Position numbers and translations under genes: made by a program
Shown here: positions 26,136 through 34,135 of the stretch, piece by piece
How positions within the stretch are numbered: position 1 is the first letter of the stretch
Layout: each line of letters starts with the position of its first letter
Assembly (NCBI GenBank): GCA_022545895.1
Contig: JAKEIK010000072.1
Span: 1 to 38,604, forward strand
Direction: 5' to 3'
Length of the DNA: 38,604 bases
Origin: Nitrososphaeraceae archaeon
GTDB taxonomy: Archaea > Thermoproteota > Nitrososphaeria > Nitrososphaerales > Nitrososphaeraceae
Notes under the pieces: model-generated
The model's input: the letters and a program-made list of their open reading frames with translations, nothing else
The model's database searches: none
Told to the model about the DNA's origin: nothing

Positions 26136-27047
26136 TCATGGGTTTATCTCCCTAATGCTGAGATTCATAAAATCCCATGTCAAATTGTCTGATCTGAAAG
26201 TAGCTATAGGACCTGCGTTAGTGACCACATAGTCTTTATCTCTGCCGCATGGTGCACTGTTAAACTCATTGTCATCAGACTTGGAGTACCATCCACCATC
26301 GTCGACCAAGTCAGTCACTTTTATCCAATAATTTGTATTAGTGTTATCTATGTATGATTCCAACTTCACTGCTGTGTCATTATTGACATTGTACATTATG
26401 ACTTTCCACCCTATCCAGCGTCCAACCAGGGGACTAGTTACCTTTTCTGGTCCCTTTTCATCAGTGTATCCGCCAGTGAACCAAAGCTCTTTTTTCCACC
26501 CGACGGAGCCTCCTACATAAATCCCTCCGATATATGCGGTAGCTTCACAAGGTACCTGTGTATTGTGTCTTCCACCTCTGGCATACCAACTCAGGTCTTC
26601 ATCCTTGACGGTTGAGTTATGGTCAGGAAGTACATCAATAATTTTTGCATAACCTGTGATCTCTACATTCTTCCATTGAGGTAATCCAGGTGGAGTGTTT
26701 ACATTCATTCTAACGGCTGGACCTGATATCCTCCATCCCCCATCACTCTGTCGAGTAATATTCTGGTTAAAAGTGAGCGAAAAAGCGTTATCGTCGAGAG
26801 GCTTACTCATATTCATGTACCATTCTCTTCCTCCTTCTTTTGTGGGATAGATTTCCTTGATTCCAAACTTATCTAGTCCAGATAGTTTAGCAGCAGCTGC
26901 TTCTTGATCTATATAGATAGAATATGATTGTTCTATAGCAGAATTTGAAAAGATCAAGGCTAATATAGATAAGGAAATTATTAAAAGTAGTTTAGTATAC
27001 ACAGTAAGTATAATGGTATTAAATTGTCGATATTTATTTGATAACAT
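26136..27047 (-). CDS. Secreted protein with lectin-like jelly roll
   Basis: The 303-residue precursor has a long hydrophobic N-terminus ending near residue 38, then a strand-rich extracytoplasmic domain: WYMNMSKPLDDNAFSLTFNQNITRQSDGGWRISG, NVEITGYAKIIDVLP, LSWYARGGRHN, CEATAYIGGIYVGGSVGWKKEL, and VGRWIGWKVIMYNVN followed by VKLESYIDN. This order (LSWYARGGRH and WKVIMYNV with ESYID) is typical of concanavalin-type jelly-roll proteins related to the 3-keto-disaccharide or polysaccharide-lyase-7 group. Carbohydrate binding or cleavage is a reasonable inference, not shown. Two Cys may form a disulphide. It is monocistronic. Confidence 0.6.
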   Translation of the reverse strand: MLSNKYRQFNTIILTVYTKLLLIISLSILALIFSNSAIEQSYSIYIDQEAAAAKLSGLDKFGIKEIYPTKEGGREWYMNMSKPLDDNAFSLTFNQNITRQSDGGWRISGPAVRMNVNTPPGLPQWKNVEITGYAKIIDVLPDHNSTVKDEDLSWYARGGRHNTQVPCEATAYIGGIYVGGSVGWKKELWFTGGYTDEKGPEKVTSPLVGRWIGWKVIMYNVNNDTAVKLESYIDNTNTNYWIKVTDLVDDGGWYSKSDDNEFNSAPCGRDKDYVVTNAGPIATFRSDNLTWDFMNLSIREINP

Positions 27048-27168
27048 GTATTTTTAACAACCTGATTGATATTCAGAATTAACCATTTCGAATGGTAGAC
27101 ATCTCATTGATCCGGTCAATATATCCAGAAGGAAATAGAATGTTGGAACGTTGATTCGATAGTAAAAG

Positions 27169-27451
27169 TCAGGAAGGAACAATTTTGAATATTTTCCACT
27201 GCCCAATTGAGACTATGTATAGATATCCGTCAGTTTGGTCCAATTCCGAGTCGGTTATTCCACCAAATCCCTCCCCAAAGTTGTCAGAAAAATGGACCTC
27301 AATCTCCTCTTCCTGCACATCTACTTTCGTAAAATATTCTATCTGTAACAAATTGATAGATGAGTCCATAATGATTAGAGCTAGAATAAACTCGCCTTTT
27401 GTGATACTCACTAGTACCGTTCATTTTGTTAGAGATAATAAAGATTATTAA
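27169..27451 (-). pseudogene. C-terminal fragment of PQQ-type sugar dehydrogenase
   Basis: The 80-codon frame ends with FSDNFGEGFGGITDSELD...DGYLYIVSIGQWKIFKIVP. This closely matches the end of PQQ-dependent glucose/sorbosone dehydrogenase-like beta-propellers (typically FGGITD...DGYLYIVSIGQGKIFRI). Further upstream in another frame, NNLYYL then a stop then QNER (around 27425-27451) resembles the preceding NNGNLYYF-x-LNE-x-R strand. No signal peptide, no catalytic His and none of the rest of the propeller is present. It is a 5'-truncated, frameshifted remnant of a family common in Nitrososphaeria. Confidence 0.6.
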
Positions 27452-27511
27452 AAAAGACCAGACCGGTTATTTGATTTACTCGAGCTGAAGGGTGGGTACT
27501 ATGACTCATGA

Positions 27512-27676
27512 CTAATTCATACCTTTTTGTTTTTGGTTTTTTATTGACCGATACAAATTTCCTGACATTGCTAATTTAACAGAAACCGACCAGTTATCAT
27601 CCAGTTTTTTCTTCTTCGTCCTGATGGCCGAGGACTCGACTTCATGATCATTACCATAACTAAGTTCCAAATTCAT
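27512..27676 (-). CDS. Candidate 54-residue small protein
   Basis: An ATG-started frame encodes a hydrophilic peptide with SSAIRTKKKKLDDNWSVSVKLAMSGN in the middle and a Lys/Asn/Gln-rich end. The plausible composition and normal codon choices suggest a real small gene. No family is recognised. An AT-rich tgcttatag (about 27725-27733 on the minus strand) lies about 50 bases upstream as a possible promoter. Confidence 0.35.
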   Translation of the reverse strand: MNLELSYGNDHEVESSAIRTKKKKLDDNWSVSVKLAMSGNLYRSIKNQKQKGMN

Positions 27677-27883
27677 ATTTGGTTTTTTTCAGTCTTACGT
27701 TCGGAGTGTTTTCGAACTATAAGCAATTGAGGGATAACAAGAATGGATTGGTTCTTATTATAAAAATGAACGAAGCTTGGATGAAATATTCATGTATATA
27801 TGTGCTGCAAATTTAACAAATTATTCTCAATGCAGCAATAAATAGATCGAATGACAGTATTTAATCTTGGCTAACAAGAGCTT

Positions 27884-27890
27884 GGGAGGT
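27884..27890 (+). promoter_or_regulatory. Strong ribosome-binding site
   Basis: GGGAGGT, complementary to the 3' end of archaeal 16S rRNA, lies 10 bases before the ATG at 27901. Clear Shine-Dalgarno sites are rare in this window, which makes the micro-ORF that follows more credible. Confidence 0.45.
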
Positions 27891-27900
27891 TCTAGACGTA

Positions 27901-27966
27901 ATGGGTTGTCAATCCAGTTGCGTTTGCCGATGCCCGATTAGGACTGCCAAAGTAATCCTCAAGTAA
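27901..27966 (+). CDS. Candidate Cys-rich micropeptide
   Basis: A 21-codon frame encodes MGCQSSCVCRCPIR..., with four Cys in a C-x3-C-x-C-x-C pattern followed by a basic tail. It is preceded by a strong ribosome-binding site and a TATA-like tatttaat at about 27859-27866. It sits about 200 bases upstream of a nickel/cobalt transporter gene on the same strand. It could be a metal-binding peptide or a regulatory leader. Equally, it may be a chance frame. Confidence 0.3.
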   Translation: MGCQSSCVCRCPIRTAKVILK

Positions 27967-28164
27967 TTATAAGAAAATGCCGCCGTACAATTCTTGACAT
28001 GGATATGTATTCGCAGTGCTTCACCAAACGGTTGCAATTTCAATATATTGTCTATTCCTACCTCCTAACAGGTCGTTCCTGAGCTGTGTGAATAGTTTGC
28101 TGGCTTTATTTCGGTGAATAATTATTTCAAAGTTTAAGTAATACTAGTTTATCAAAAAGTATGA

Positions 28165-29022
28165 ATGGCTGATTTATGGGCTTTTGTTCTAGTCTCGATT
28201 CCAGCTATGATCATATTAGGACTAAGACATGCACTTGATGTTGATCATATTACTGCAATAGACAACCTTGTAAGACTTCATAACGCAGCAAAAAAGGCTA
28301 GATGGGTAGGTGCGGGATTTAGCATTGGTCATATGGTTTCAGTCCTAACTGAAATGATCTTGATCATTTATGTAATAGGAAGCGTCACAGGAGCTGATGT
28401 TCTTTCGTTTTGGGGTGGCATCATTGGTGCTATTGCTTTGGCAACAATAGGTGCTGTAAATATTTATTCAATGAAAAGATGGGGAAAAACTGGATCTGCC
28501 ATTCTTGCCAGTAAGATTTTGGCTAGAACGGGAATGTTAGGACCATTTGGATCTTCTCTTGTTACAGGACTAGTATTTGGATTAGGATTTGATACTGCAA
28601 CTCAAATTTCAGCAATTACCCTTTCGGCTGTTGCTTCTGCTACACTTGGCGTACAGGTGGCATTGATCCTGGCAGGCTTCTTTGCTATGGGTATGATTCC
28701 TGTAGATACACTTGATAGCATTATGCTTCGTTCAGCTTTCTCAAGAATATTTGATAAAAAGGGATTTAGATATATGTCATTTGCACTAAGTGGAGCTGCG
28801 ATGACCGTGGCTGCTGCTTCTTCTTATCAAATTCTAACTGGGTCAGATATCTTGCCAGAGCTAACCGGTCCCATTTTAGCGGGGGTAATAATTGGCTCAT
28901 CATTCGCGTATGCCTTCGGAATGTCAAGAAGAACGAGAGGCAGCCGAGAATTGCAAAAGGTGACTAAAGATGATTATTCAGATAACGATAAGGATCTTTA
29001 TTTTTCAGCTGCAAAAAAATAG
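28165..29022 (+). CDS. NiCoT family nickel/cobalt transporter
   Basis: The 285-residue membrane protein has the hallmark HX4DH motif in RHALDVDHITAIDN (H22, D27, H28) and the second family signature LGFDTATQI (140-148), with seven to eight hydrophobic helices. NiCoT proteins take up Ni2+ or Co2+ with high affinity. In this group nickel would serve urease and cobalt would serve cobalamin synthesis; neither is in the window, so the metal is undecided. The C-terminal tail is charged and cytoplasmic. It is monocistronic. Confidence 0.92.
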   Translation: MADLWAFVLVSIPAMIILGLRHALDVDHITAIDNLVRLHNAAKKARWVGAGFSIGHMVSVLTEMILIIYVIGSVTGADVLSFWGGIIGAIALATIGAVNIYSMKRWGKTGSAILASKILARTGMLGPFGSSLVTGLVFGLGFDTATQISAITLSAVASATLGVQVALILAGFFAMGMIPVDTLDSIMLRSAFSRIFDKKGFRYMSFALSGAAMTVAAASSYQILTGSDILPELTGPILAGVIIGSSFAYAFGMSRRTRGSRELQKVTKDDYSDNDKDLYFSAAKK

Positions 29023-29193
29023 TTTTTCCAATGAGTAAATGTTTCAGTACGTCACCTAAGTATCTTAATAGTTTCGTAACTACTGTATTCCATGTTCAGT
29101 ACACAGTTTCTTGCTACTTCTATTCAATTAAGCTTCTCATAAAAAAGAAAAGTCTCTCAAAATACTTATTTCGATGGGAAATTAATTGACTAC

Positions 29194-29961
29194 ATGAGAC
29201 ATTTCTGTGATAGAAACAAAGAAAAATTTGCTGTAACAGCTGCAATCTCTATTCTTTCTGTCGTAATCCTGATTGGTATAGAACATAACTTTGCCAATAT
29301 TAGTGCCCAAACAGATATGGCAAATAATACATTGTTCGTATCGGGTTCCGCGTCTAACCAGACAAAACCTGACAAGGTTACTGTCTCTTTAGGAGTAGAG
29401 ACAATTGAAGATACTGCACAAGCAGCCTTGACATCAAACTCTGACCTGATGACCAAGGTACTAGAAGCATTGAAAGCGGCAGGGGTTCAAGAAAATGAAA
29501 CAAGTACTTCCACTTTTAGCATCACTCCAAACTACAACTATTCCTCTGACAACACTCAAGGCAGGCTGATAGGATTTACTGTAAGCAATTCGATTCAAAT
29601 TGAAAGTAGTAATATAGAAAGAGTAGCAGCGTGGATTGATGGAGCGGTATCAGCAGGAGCCAATAATGTGAATAACATTTACTTCAGTTTGTCGAATAAA
29701 AGGTTGGATGACTTGAAGAACTCTTTGCTAAAAGACGCTATTGATAACGCAAAAACAAAGGCTGACATTGCTGCGAGAGCTACTGGTTTGAAAGTGATAG
29801 GAGTAAAATCAATAATCGTTGGAGAAGCAGGACTGCCTCCGCCTATCCCCATGTACAATACTGAATCTCTTAAACCTGGAGCGGGAGCAATATCAACACC
29901 AATAATATCAGGGCAACAGGAAATCTCCATGACTGTGAGCATTATCTATCTCATAGGATAG
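29194..29961 (+). CDS. Secreted SIMPL-domain protein
   Basis: The 255-residue precursor has an N-terminal hydrophobic segment (residues about 12-30) followed by the SIMPL (DUF541) domain: LFVSGSASNQTKPDKVTVSLGVET, then a helix with SNSDLMTKVLEALKAAGVQE, STSTFSITPNYNY, and the C-terminal AGATNVNNIYFSLSNKR-type and ISMTVSIIYLIG strands. The family is exported and forms ring-like or channel-like assemblies in bacteria; in archaea its role is not established. A TATA-like atacttat about 26 bases upstream (29163-29170) supports the ATG. A run of T residues follows the stop. Confidence 0.85.
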   Translation: MRHFCDRNKEKFAVTAAISILSVVILIGIEHNFANISAQTDMANNTLFVSGSASNQTKPDKVTVSLGVETIEDTAQAALTSNSDLMTKVLEALKAAGVQENETSTSTFSITPNYNYSSDNTQGRLIGFTVSNSIQIESSNIERVAAWIDGAVSAGANNVNNIYFSLSNKRLDDLKNSLLKDAIDNAKTKADIAARATGLKVIGVKSIIVGEAGLPPPIPMYNTESLKPGAGAISTPIISGQQEISMTVSIIYLIG

Positions 29962-29977
29962 ATGGATAATCACTCTC

Positions 29978-29984
29978 TTTTTTT
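29978..29984 (+). terminator. Poly-T terminator
   Basis: Seven consecutive T residues lie 17 bases after the stop of the SIMPL gene, a typical archaeal U-tract terminator. Confidence 0.45.
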
Positions 29985-30159
29985 GTACATACTTAAATAT
30001 CCCTTCAGAGGTAACATCCTCGCATTTTCTTTGTTATTCTAAAGATATCTTGGTCCCATAACACTTTACACTAAAATCAAAAGTTACGAATAAATTTCAT
30101 GACTAGTTTTAAAAATTGTATTTCACTAAACATATTCTAACGATTTAGACTGTGTGATA

Positions 30160-30167
30160 TTTATATT
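30160..30167 (+). promoter_or_regulatory. TATA box of the DM13 gene
   Basis: TTTATATT lies 29-36 bases before the GTG start at 30196, as expected for an archaeal promoter with a very short leader. Confidence 0.55.
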
Positions 30168-30195
30168 GATGTGAGACCACGATAGATAGATTAAC

Positions 30196-30813
30196 GTGAA
30201 TACAAGGACAAAAATAATCATAGGAATTATGACTGCAATTATTGTGATTACTTTTGCAATCTATACAATTTCTCCCCTTCTCATAAACACTGTAATAAAC
30301 GAACCCTTACCCTCATCGTCAGTGTCATCAGATTTCCAAAGGTTCATGAATATGACCGAAGACGAAAAAATTGAGGCAGCAAACAATATGACTCAAAAGC
30401 AAAAGGAAATAATAATGACCGTAGCTGCCAAGGATAACAATACTGTAAGCGAGAATTTGTCAGTCGCTACAATGTCGGCATCATCAAACGAAACCTTGAT
30501 TGGTAACTTTGTGGGTGCTGGAGATGAATTCCATAATGCTGAAGGTGTAGCTAAGATAATTCAACTTGCTGACGGAACTGATATCTTGAGATTGGAAAAT
30601 TTCAAGGCTACTAATGGACCTGATTTATATGTCTACCTATCGACAGATAAAACTAATGCGGATATAGTCAATCTGGGAAGATTGAAAGGCAATATAGGTA
30701 ACCAAAATTATCTTATACCTGCTGGTACTGATATAACAAAGTATAATACCGCTCTTATCTGGTGCCGTGCCTTTTCAGTAATTTTTGGTAGTGCTCAGCT
30801 TTTTACAAAATAG
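30196..30813 (+). CDS. Membrane-anchored DM13 domain protein
   Basis: The 205-residue protein has an N-terminal transmembrane anchor (residues about 8-28), a Ser/Met-rich linker, and a C-terminal DM13 domain (about 95-203): GNFVGAGDEFHNAEGVAKII, ILRLENFKATNGPDLYVYLST, IVNLGRLKGNIGNQNYLIPAGTDI and NTALIWCRAFSVIFGSAQL. DM13 domains contain an almost invariant Cys and have been suggested to be redox-active or haem-binding, as in DOMON-linked proteins. The WCRAFSVIFGSA end matches the family closely. The start is GTG. A zinc-ribbon microprotein gene lies downstream. Confidence 0.9.
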   Translation: MNTRTKIIIGIMTAIIVITFAIYTISPLLINTVINEPLPSSSVSSDFQRFMNMTEDEKIEAANNMTQKQKEIIMTVAAKDNNTVSENLSVATMSASSNETLIGNFVGAGDEFHNAEGVAKIIQLADGTDILRLENFKATNGPDLYVYLSTDKTNADIVNLGRLKGNIGNQNYLIPAGTDITKYNTALIWCRAFSVIFGSAQLFTK

Positions 30814-30985
30814 ATGCCAAAATGACGCATTTCTAAATCGGGAACGCCACTAACCCATGTAACACAGAAAGATGAATCAAGAACTTGTCTTGCAAAATAA
30901 CTAATTTGGGATAGAACTCATGAATACTGCAATTCAATTTATTTTTAAGGTCGAACAATGAATATGGTTATAGGATCAATTAATT

Positions 30986-31102
30986 ATGAAGTGTGCATGT
31001 TGTGGAGAAGAGATGAAACTAGATAAGGAGACTGGAAGAACTGTCTCGTACAGGTGTACAAATTGTGGATTGAGTAATACTGAACTTAAGAAGGGTGATT
31101 AA
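30986..31102 (+). CDS. 38-residue zinc-ribbon microprotein
   Basis: The frame begins MKCACCGEEMKLDKETGR and ends YRCTNCGLSN..., so it has two CxxC-type knuckles (C-A-C-C-G and C-T-N-C-G) about 20 residues apart: a minimal zinc ribbon. The ATG and TAA are clean. An AT-rich ttatttttaag at about 30940-30950 could be the promoter. Small single-ribbon proteins of this size are probable nucleic-acid- or protein-binding factors. No name applies. Confidence 0.6.
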   Translation: MKCACCGEEMKLDKETGRTVSYRCTNCGLSNTELKKGD

Positions 31103-31455
31103 GGCCTTTTATGCATGCTGGAAGGAATGGACAAGCTAGGTCAGTCTATGTCCTCCTAGCATACGACTATTTTCTTGTCATAGGTCTTATGAGACGAAAT
31201 AGTTAACATTTTGCAAATGACAATGCAATCAAAACTACCTAATTGAACGCACTACCCTCTCTCGACAGCAAGTTGCCATAATAATTTATGTAAATCCATC
31301 ATCAGCATGACCGATACGGGCTTTATACTCTTGTGGAAGTCACAGTTCTATTAGAACAATAATTCATTGTGCAAGAAAATGTAACTATCTATTAGAAATA
31401 CAATTGTCCTTCTGGTATGCGGAGTTCGAAGTTTCATAAAGGTTGACTTTGAAGG
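31103..31455. other. Intergenic region
   Basis: Apart from a chance-like 31-codon frame at about 31110-31205 I see nothing to annotate between the two zinc-ribbon microprotein genes. Confidence 0.3.
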
Positions 31456-31473
31456 ATGTTAGGATTATATGAC

Positions 31474-31584
31474 ATGAAAAGTGCATTCCTGTGTTTTGAA
31501 TGTGGATTATCCTTTAGTAGCGAGAACATGAAGGAAATTGTAGGTGACTGGTTTGGAGTTTGTAGGGAATGTAATAGAACATAA
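31474..31584 (+). CDS. 36-residue zinc-ribbon microprotein
   Basis: The product, MKSAFLCFECGLSFSSENMK..., has CFECG (residues 7-11) and CRECN (residues 30-34), a treble-clef or ribbon-like pair of knuckles 20 residues apart. It resembles a minimal zinc ribbon with an acidic, aromatic middle (VGDWFGVC). An in-frame ATG 18 bases upstream (31456) would add six residues. A longer frame at 31544-31762 in another phase overlaps its end and is taken as a shadow. Confidence 0.55.
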   Translation: MKSAFLCFECGLSFSSENMKEIVGDWFGVCRECNRT

Positions 31585-32187
31585 AGTAACTTCACTCCTC
31601 ATAATTTCGTCTACTCACTTAACTGCCCATAGTACTAACTGCTCAGTATACCGAGTACTAGTTTTTCTCCGTGATATGTATAGCTGCTATCGGCCATCGA
31701 TGCAGAGTGATGTCATGCTATATTATTGTGCAGTCGTTATGATTGAGTGGAACTATCAGTAGATGACATTTGCTGAGACTTTATTAGTCTAATAGTCTTA
31801 CTGACTCCATCTAACTTTTCCTTCATCTAATTATGGACGTACTTACTCAGAATTGAGATTCTATTATACCATTCAAATTTCAGATTATTATGTCCATCCA
31901 TGATTTTTTCGACATATTCCAAATTATTTGGGTCATAAAACTTAAAAGCCGAATTTATGTAAGATAGTTACCGTAATACCCATTATTTGGAAACTCAATT
32001 TATCGTGGTTTCAGACCATTCAAATATAGACATTATCTTAGGAGGGTCATAATCTGAAAAGCTTCCTGTGACGGAAATGGTGGCCCATGTCGGAAAAGTA
32101 TCATTATCATGTCCTATTTCAGCAAGATATTGCCAGATTCTGGGACAAACTTAATTAGATCTGTCGCTTATTGGATAATATTCTCAC
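31585..32187. other. Intergenic region before regulator gene
   Basis: About 600 bases with no convincing gene. A GGAGGGT sequence at 32041-32047 is not followed by a suitable start codon. The region may hold the control sequences of the regulator at 32188. Confidence 0.35.
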
Positions 32188-33096
32188 TTGAAGCGCGATA
32201 TTGTCAAAAATAGCTTGATTGCACAGGACGTCTTTAGCGTTCTAGCTGATAGGTATTCTTCCAATATTTTTAGGGCCGTATACTCAGGTCTTAAGGCTTC
32301 TTCAACCAATTATATAGGTGGCTTAAGTAAAAAGCAGTTTTACACTAGACTCAAGAATCTAGTTTTATTAGGACTAATTGAAAAAAGGGACTCGTTCTAC
32401 AGGACTACGACTTTTGGTTCGCTTATTTACAATTCACAGATTAAAACAATGGATGGTGTTGTTGATAGTTATTGGAAACTAAAGAGTGTTGATGTATTGG
32501 GTAGAAGAGAAGACTTTCCATCAGAACAAAAAGATACAATAGTGGCGGAAATACTAAAGTCAACGGGTAATTACAAGACCATTACTGGAAAACATCTGAC
32601 AGGAATTGAAATTGTAAAAAATTTTGATAACCTGGTAAATAAGGTCTTAAAACTGCTAGAGAACGCCAAAAAAGAAGTTTATTTTGCTACACGTTACCAT
32701 CAACCCGATGTATCAAATAAAACATTTGAAACATTTGGAAGAGGGGTAGGGATACACATACTAGATGGAAATCCAGAACAGATTAGTTTGGAAAACAGGC
32801 TTAACGCAATAATAAGAACTCCTCCTAACAGACAGACTTTGGATCTTATTAACCAAATAGTAAGATCCCCTCAATTTGACTTGATGAGATTGCCTAACCT
32901 GCCGATCAGCTTCATGGTTGTTGATGGTATTCATGTTATTTATGAAACTGCCAATTACTCAAATCCAGAACAGTTCACCACGGCATTAGCAATATATAAT
33001 GATGAAGTGGAAGCGCAGCGCTTTATAGACTACTTTTGGTCGCTAACTAAAAACGCTCATATTCCTAAACTTCTACAGTTGGCTAGACCAACTTAG
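32188..33096 (+). CDS. Winged-helix regulator with C-terminal sensor domain
   Basis: The 302-residue protein has an N-terminal winged helix (FSVLADRYSSNIFRAVYSG..., then LSKKQFYTRLKNLVLLGLIEKRDSFYRTTTFG), a linker with the SYWKLKSVDVLG block, and a C-terminal domain (about 140-300) starting NKVLKLLENAKKEVYFATRYH. That domain and its strand order (GVGIHILDGNPE, FMVVDGIHVIYETAN, FIDYFWSLT) resemble the PLD-like/TrmB-type effector fold, so it may sense a small ligand. It shares the N-terminal part and the YWKLK block with the short regulator at 24250. The start is TTG, by default. Confidence 0.7.
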   Translation: MKRDIVKNSLIAQDVFSVLADRYSSNIFRAVYSGLKASSTNYIGGLSKKQFYTRLKNLVLLGLIEKRDSFYRTTTFGSLIYNSQIKTMDGVVDSYWKLKSVDVLGRREDFPSEQKDTIVAEILKSTGNYKTITGKHLTGIEIVKNFDNLVNKVLKLLENAKKEVYFATRYHQPDVSNKTFETFGRGVGIHILDGNPEQISLENRLNAIIRTPPNRQTLDLINQIVRSPQFDLMRLPNLPISFMVVDGIHVIYETANYSNPEQFTTALAIYNDEVEAQRFIDYFWSLTKNAHIPKLLQLARPT

Positions 33097-33324
33097 ATCT
33101 TCCGGATATAATATATTCTTACAGTACATAACAAAAAAATCAAGAGACTTCGTTTTTTGATAAATTAATATTATTTTGTGATCAGGTATATGATACATAT
33201 CCAATCCTAGAACTTACATGAATAGTATAGTTACTCAGAAAAAGACAAAGTTTTGGGGATTGCGGGATAGTCGAGCTTAGATTTTCAGTGTATAGTCATG
33301 TCGCTTAATAGAAAGTTTGACTAT

Positions 33325-33894
33325 CTAGTACGGAGTACCCTTTACCCTCTGGTTCTTTAAGGCTTCGATATACCATTCAAATTCATTGAGAAATCTTATT
33401 ACTTTTTTATCATATGTTTCATCAGTTAGATCACCATTTTCAGAGAACACGTTAGTTACCCTTGGTATCGTAAAGGCTGATGGAATTGAAGGAGCTCCCA
33501 GTTCAGCAAATACCAATCTGAGCTGTTGTGCTGCATTCACCCCACCTAATACTCCAGGTGAATAAGATACTATGGCAGAAGGTTTGAAGAAATATTCTTC
33601 AAGAAAGTAATCAAGAGTATTCTTCATTGCCGCAGAAGTACTTCGATTATATTCTGGCGTAACAGCCACGTATCCTTCCGCAATTTTTATTTTGTTTCGA
33701 AGATCCTTCAATTTCTCGGAAGGGTCAGTCATCTCCTTATACATTCTATCTAATAAAGGAAGTTTCACCTCAAGCGGGTCGATAAAGAGCACAGTATGAT
33801 TTCGACTCAGAAGCTTCTTCTCGATCCATTTCGCTACCTTAATTCCTTGACGATCCCGTCTAACGGAACCTACAATTACAGCGATCTTTGCCAT
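33325..33894 (-). CDS. NADPH-dependent FMN reductase family protein
   Basis: The 189-residue flavodoxin-fold protein has the FMN phosphate loop GSVRRDRQG (9-17), then the TPEYNRSTSAAMKNTLDY motif (79-96, with PEYN 80-83), and GGVNAAQQLRLVFAELG near the centre, all standard for the FMN_red / NQO-type reductases. It should use NAD(P)H to reduce FMN-bound electron acceptors such as quinones, azo compounds or metals; the substrate is unknown. It is divergent from the Cys-containing micro-ORF at 33972, with 77 bases between them. Confidence 0.9.
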   Translation of the reverse strand: MAKIAVIVGSVRRDRQGIKVAKWIEKKLLSRNHTVLFIDPLEVKLPLLDRMYKEMTDPSEKLKDLRNKIKIAEGYVAVTPEYNRSTSAAMKNTLDYFLEEYFFKPSAIVSYSPGVLGGVNAAQQLRLVFAELGAPSIPSAFTIPRVTNVFSENGDLTDETYDKKVIRFLNEFEWYIEALKNQRVKGTPY

Positions 33895-33971
33895 GATCCC
33901 ACTCCACTAAGCAATAATATTTAATATTAGTTACTCCGGCTATCATAAAGAAAAATATTCTGGCTTTCGGC

Positions 33972-34094
33972 ATGAGGATGGATGCTTCTACCTTGGATAT
34001 CGATTCTGACAGCAATGATAGTGCCTCTACTAGAGCAGATGAGAATAAAGACTATTGCGAGGAATACTGCATGTGTGCTGTTTTGTCCAAGTAA
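33972..34094 (+). CDS. Candidate 40-residue acidic Cys-rich peptide
   Basis: An ATG-started frame encodes an acidic, Ser/Asp-rich N-terminal half and a final DYCEEYCMCAVLSK, with a C-x3-C-x-C motif. It lies divergent from the FMN reductase gene and 41 bases from the end of the Lrp-GAF gene. The C-x3-C-x-C spacing recurs in the micro-ORF at 27901. It may be a metal-binding peptide. No family is recognised. Confidence 0.35.
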   Translation: MRMDASTLDIDSDSNDSASTRADENKDYCEEYCMCAVLSK

Positions 34095-34135
34095 TTAGTT
34101 TGCAGTATTTGCGAGAACAGCTAGTAGAAGATATT

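Larger units (their letters stand above)
27677..28164. other. Intergenic region upstream of NiCoT gene
   Basis: Holds the Cys-rich micro-ORF at 27901. On the minus strand, a short unspoiled run reading YFGSPNRASANATGLTTHYV (about 27895-27955) looks like an old coding remnant. Its family is not recognised. aagtttaagtaatac at about 28127-28141 is a possible TATA box for the gene at 28165. No cobalamin riboswitch consensus is seen. Confidence 0.35.

Noticed and set aside
27880-28164. Cobalamin or nickel riboswitch before the NiCoT gene
   Set aside because: I could not find the conserved elements of either class; only a micro-ORF with a ribosome-binding site is visible.
31544-31762. 72-codon frame (+)
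   Set aside because: It overlaps, in another phase, the zinc-ribbon microprotein ending at 31584, whose Cys pattern is convincing.
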